Below, piece after piece: positions 34,700-36,661 of a DNA stretch of 36,661 bases. Numbering within the stretch: the stretch's first letter is position 1; each line of letters starts with the position of its first letter. The stretch comes from Lysobacterales bacterium. GTDB lineage: Bacteria > Pseudomonadota > Gammaproteobacteria > Xanthomonadales > Marinicellaceae. Position numbers and translations under genes: made by a program. Location of the stretch: the NCBI GenBank assembly GCA_020442635.1, contig JAGRJR010000032.1:1-36661 (forward strand), given 5' to 3'. Below the pieces are notes generated by a model. That model had not been told where the DNA came from. It did no database searches and saw nothing but the letters and a program-made list of their open reading frames with translations.

Positions 34700-35634
34700 T
34701 AGTAAAATTTGCGTAAATCCATACCCTTGTACAAGTCAGCTACATACTCACTGTAACCATTAAATAATTGGGTTTTGATTCGACTGTTAAACAGTGAAAA
34801 GCCACCTGTAATTCTGCGTTCTGTGGCTTGGGACCAGCGGGGGTGATCGACCTCCGGATTAACATTGGCATAGAAGCCATATTCATCCGGTGCAATTGCT
34901 TGCCACGAATTCAGTGGTTGTTTGTCAACGAATTTGATTTTAACGATGGACTTGATGCCTTTAAAACCATATTTCCAGGGTACAATCAAACGCAGGGGAG
35001 CACCATTTTGATTGGGGATTTTTTTTCCATACATGCCAATGACCATTAGTGTCAGTTCATTCATGGCCTCATCCATACGCAAGCCTTCTCGGTAGGGCCA
35101 GGGGATGGAGCGGCCATTTTGATTGGGCATTTGTTTGGGGTCATATAAAGTTTCAAAATAAACGTACTTGGCGTTACTCAAGGGCTGACAATATTTAATT
35201 AAATCAGCTAATCTAAAACCCATCCAGGGAATTACCATGGACCAGGCTTCTACACAGCGCATCCGATATATGCGCTCTTCAAGCGGAAATCTCATCACCA
35301 GTTTGTCTAGGTCTATTTTTCCTTGTTTTTCGCACAAACCTGATATGTCTATGCTCCAGGGGTCGGTGATAAGACTGCCTGACTCCTCAGCGGGTTCTGA
35401 TTTGCTCAAGCCGAATTCGTAGAAATTATTGTATGTGGTTGCGTCTTTCTCACTGGTCATCTCTTCGATCTTGAATTGACCGTTAATGGTGTGTTTGGGT
35501 AATTTTAGAGCCAGCGCATGTGACGTTAAAAAAGCGGCTGATCCTATCAAGCCGGCTTTGATCAACTTTCTGCGGCTGCGATAAATTGATTCATCGGTTA
35601 CCTGATAATCTTTGTGGGTGTTTTTGAACTTCAT
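34699..35634 (-). CDS. msrP: MsrP, periplasmic molybdopterin methionine sulfoxide reductase
   Basis: Repairs oxidised methionine in envelope proteins, using a molybdopterin cofactor. ATG 35634 gives 311 aa starting [20 protein letters not shown], aligned with E. coli MsrP; the frame extends 23 codons upstream without conserved residues. The Tat signal is [43 protein letters not shown] with the Mo-ligand Cys, [20 protein letters not shown] and [24 protein letters not shown] are the family hallmarks. It is first in an msrP-msrQ-ThrE-like operon and divergent from serC, separated by 92 bp. Confidence 0.95.
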   Translation of the reverse strand: MKFKNTHKDYQVTDESIYRSRRKLIKAGLIGSAAFLTSHALALKLPKHTINGQFKIEEMTSEKDATTYNNFYEFGLSKSEPAEESGSLITDPWSIDISGLCEKQGKIDLDKLVMRFPLEERIYRMRCVEAWSMVIPWMGFRLADLIKYCQPLSNAKYVYFETLYDPKQMPNQNGRSIPWPYREGLRMDEAMNELTLMVIGMYGKKIPNQNGAPLRLIVPWKYGFKGIKSIVKIKFVDKQPLNSWQAIAPDEYGFYANVNPEVDHPRWSQATERRITGGFSLFNSRIKTQLFNGYSEYVADLYKGMDLRKFY

Positions 35635-35726
35635 AAAAAATGGTTTAGCCAAAAAAGATGAGAGCATTGTGTTTACTAATATACTACAATTCCAGACACT
35701 CAAACGTGGAAATATCTTACAAAAAA

Positions 35727-36661
35727 ATGACGGTTTATAATTTTTCTGCAGGACCTGCCGCCTTGCCTTTAAGTGTAAAACAACAAATTGCTGATGAGTT
35801 GTTTGATTGGAATGGCACGGGTTGCTCTGTGATGGAAATGTCTCATCGCAGCAAGGAGTTTACTGAGATGGCTGACGAAAATGAGGCTCTGGCTCGTGAG
35901 TTGCTGAATATTTCGGATGATTATGCAGTGATGTTGATTCCTGGTGGTGCCAGATTACAGTATTCAATGTTACCAACCAATATTTCTTCACCACATGGTC
36001 ATGCTATCTATGCCATCAATGGTCACTGGGGCAAACAAGCCATTAAAGAAGCCGGCAGGTTCACTCAAGTGACCAGCACAGCGCCCATCAGCGATGATGT
36101 TTATGCAGAAATCCCAGCCTATGATGCCAGCAATTTGAATCCAAAGGCGGATTATTTTCACTACACCAGTAACGAAACATTGGAGGGTGTGCAATGGCAT
36201 AAACTACCAAAAACCAACGGCGCACCTTTGTGTTGTGACATGACTTCGGATTTGTTGACTCGTGTTTTTGATGTCAATGACTATTCAATGATTTATGCCA
36301 GCGCACAAAAGAATATGGGTATCGCGGGTATTACCTTTGTCATCATGAAGCGTGGCATGATTGGCCAATCAAAAAACCTATTACCGACCATGACCGATTA
36401 CAAAACCTATGCCGATACCCGATCGTTTTACAACACACCACCCACTTTTCCGTGGTATGTGATGCTATTGGTATTGCGTTGGGTTAAAGCGCAGGGTGGG
36501 GTAGGTGTTATTCAACAGAACAACCAAATGAAATCATCGCGTTTGTATGATTTTGTTGATCAAAGTGATTTTTACCTCAACAAAGTCAGACCCGATTGCC
36601 GTTCTGAAGTGAATGTGCCATTTTGGTTGAAAGATGAATCACTGAATCAAAAGTTTTTACA
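35727..36661 (+). CDS. serC: Phosphoserine aminotransferase SerC, 3' end beyond the window
   Basis: A PLP enzyme that transaminates 3-phosphohydroxypyruvate to phosphoserine (serine synthesis) and serves PLP synthesis. The frame is open from ATG 35727 to the last base: about 311 of the usual ~360 residues. Seen are [39 protein letters not shown] (PLP phosphate), [13 protein letters not shown] and the PLP Lys in [10 protein letters not shown]. The family usually reads KNxGPAG; here Ile replaces Pro. A GTG at 35706 would add seven residues; I prefer the ATG because the conserved MTVYNFSAG start follows it. Confidence 0.95.
   Translation, partial: MTVYNFSAGPAALPLSVKQQIADELFDWNGTGCSVMEMSHRSKEFTEMADENEALARELLNISDDYAVMLIPGGARLQYSMLPTNISSPHGHAIYAINGHWGKQAIKEAGRFTQVTSTAPISDDVYAEIPAYDASNLNPKADYFHYTSNETLEGVQWHKLPKTNGAPLCCDMTSDLLTRVFDVNDYSMIYASAQKNMGIAGITFVIMKRGMIGQSKNLLPTMTDYKTYADTRSFYNTPPTFPWYVMLLVLRWVKAQGGVGVIQQNNQMKSSRLYDFVDQSDFYLNKVRPDCRSEVNVPFWLKDESLNQKFL

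Noticed and set aside
35635..35726. Sigma-70 promoters in the msrP-serC space
   Set aside because: TACAAT-like hexamers are present but no -35 at acceptable spacing could be found for either direction.

Overview
The window looks like a piece of chromosome from a free-living, probably marine gammaproteobacterium with AT-rich DNA (about 40% G+C by eye). Supporting this are an intact 180-kDa-type NAD-glutamate dehydrogenase, cobalamin-dependent MetH, quinone-linked PyrD, an MsrPQ pair, Hsp15, an ALDH7-type aldehyde dehydrogenase next to ETF, several monohaem cytochromes c and large secreted proteins. The overall style resembles Marinicella and relatives near Lysobacterales; that placement is inference. 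Gene density is high, no stretch over 300 bp lacks a gene, and I saw no tRNA, rRNA, CRISPR, prophage or intact IS.

Layout. 1-763: C-terminal end of a secreted metalloprotease-like protein whose zinc motif is degenerate. 764-5349 (-): an ArsR-methyltransferase regulator translationally coupled to metH, with a 15-bp inverted repeat over the regulator's start. 5427-6044 (+): a GST. 6307-11220 (+): the giant NAD-GDH, followed by a two-copy ~90-bp repeat. 11435-15485 (-): an SDR, three tandem monohaem cytochromes c with their own terminators and an FNR/ANR-like box, murB and pyrD. 15635-16315 (+): a secreted lipase behind a promoter with twin palindromes 21 bp apart. 16357-20610 (-): fpr, then etfB-etfA-ALDH7. 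20784-22109 (-): an unrecognised exported helical protein.

22328-29416 (+): a surface-polysaccharide precursor region. A sulfotransferase is followed by a tightly overlapping operon rfbB-rfbA-rfbC-rfbD (dTDP-L-rhamnose), manC (GDP-mannose), a histidinol-phosphatase-like inositol monophosphatase family enzyme and cysQ. CysQ removes the PAP that sulfotransferases make, so the group suggests a sulfated rhamnose- or mannose-containing glycan (inference). 29463-36661: Hsp15, a 948-aa secreted Asp-box beta-propeller protein, a ThrE-like exporter coupled to msrQ and msrP (all -), and divergent serC (+), cut by the window end.

Most genes are housekeeping. The less ordinary signals are the dead-looking protease site, the operator-like palindromes at the ArsR-methyltransferase and lipase genes, the ~90-bp repeat, the sulfotransferase/CysQ pairing and the two unplaced secreted proteins. 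I found no clear candidate for a wholly new defence or biosynthetic system.
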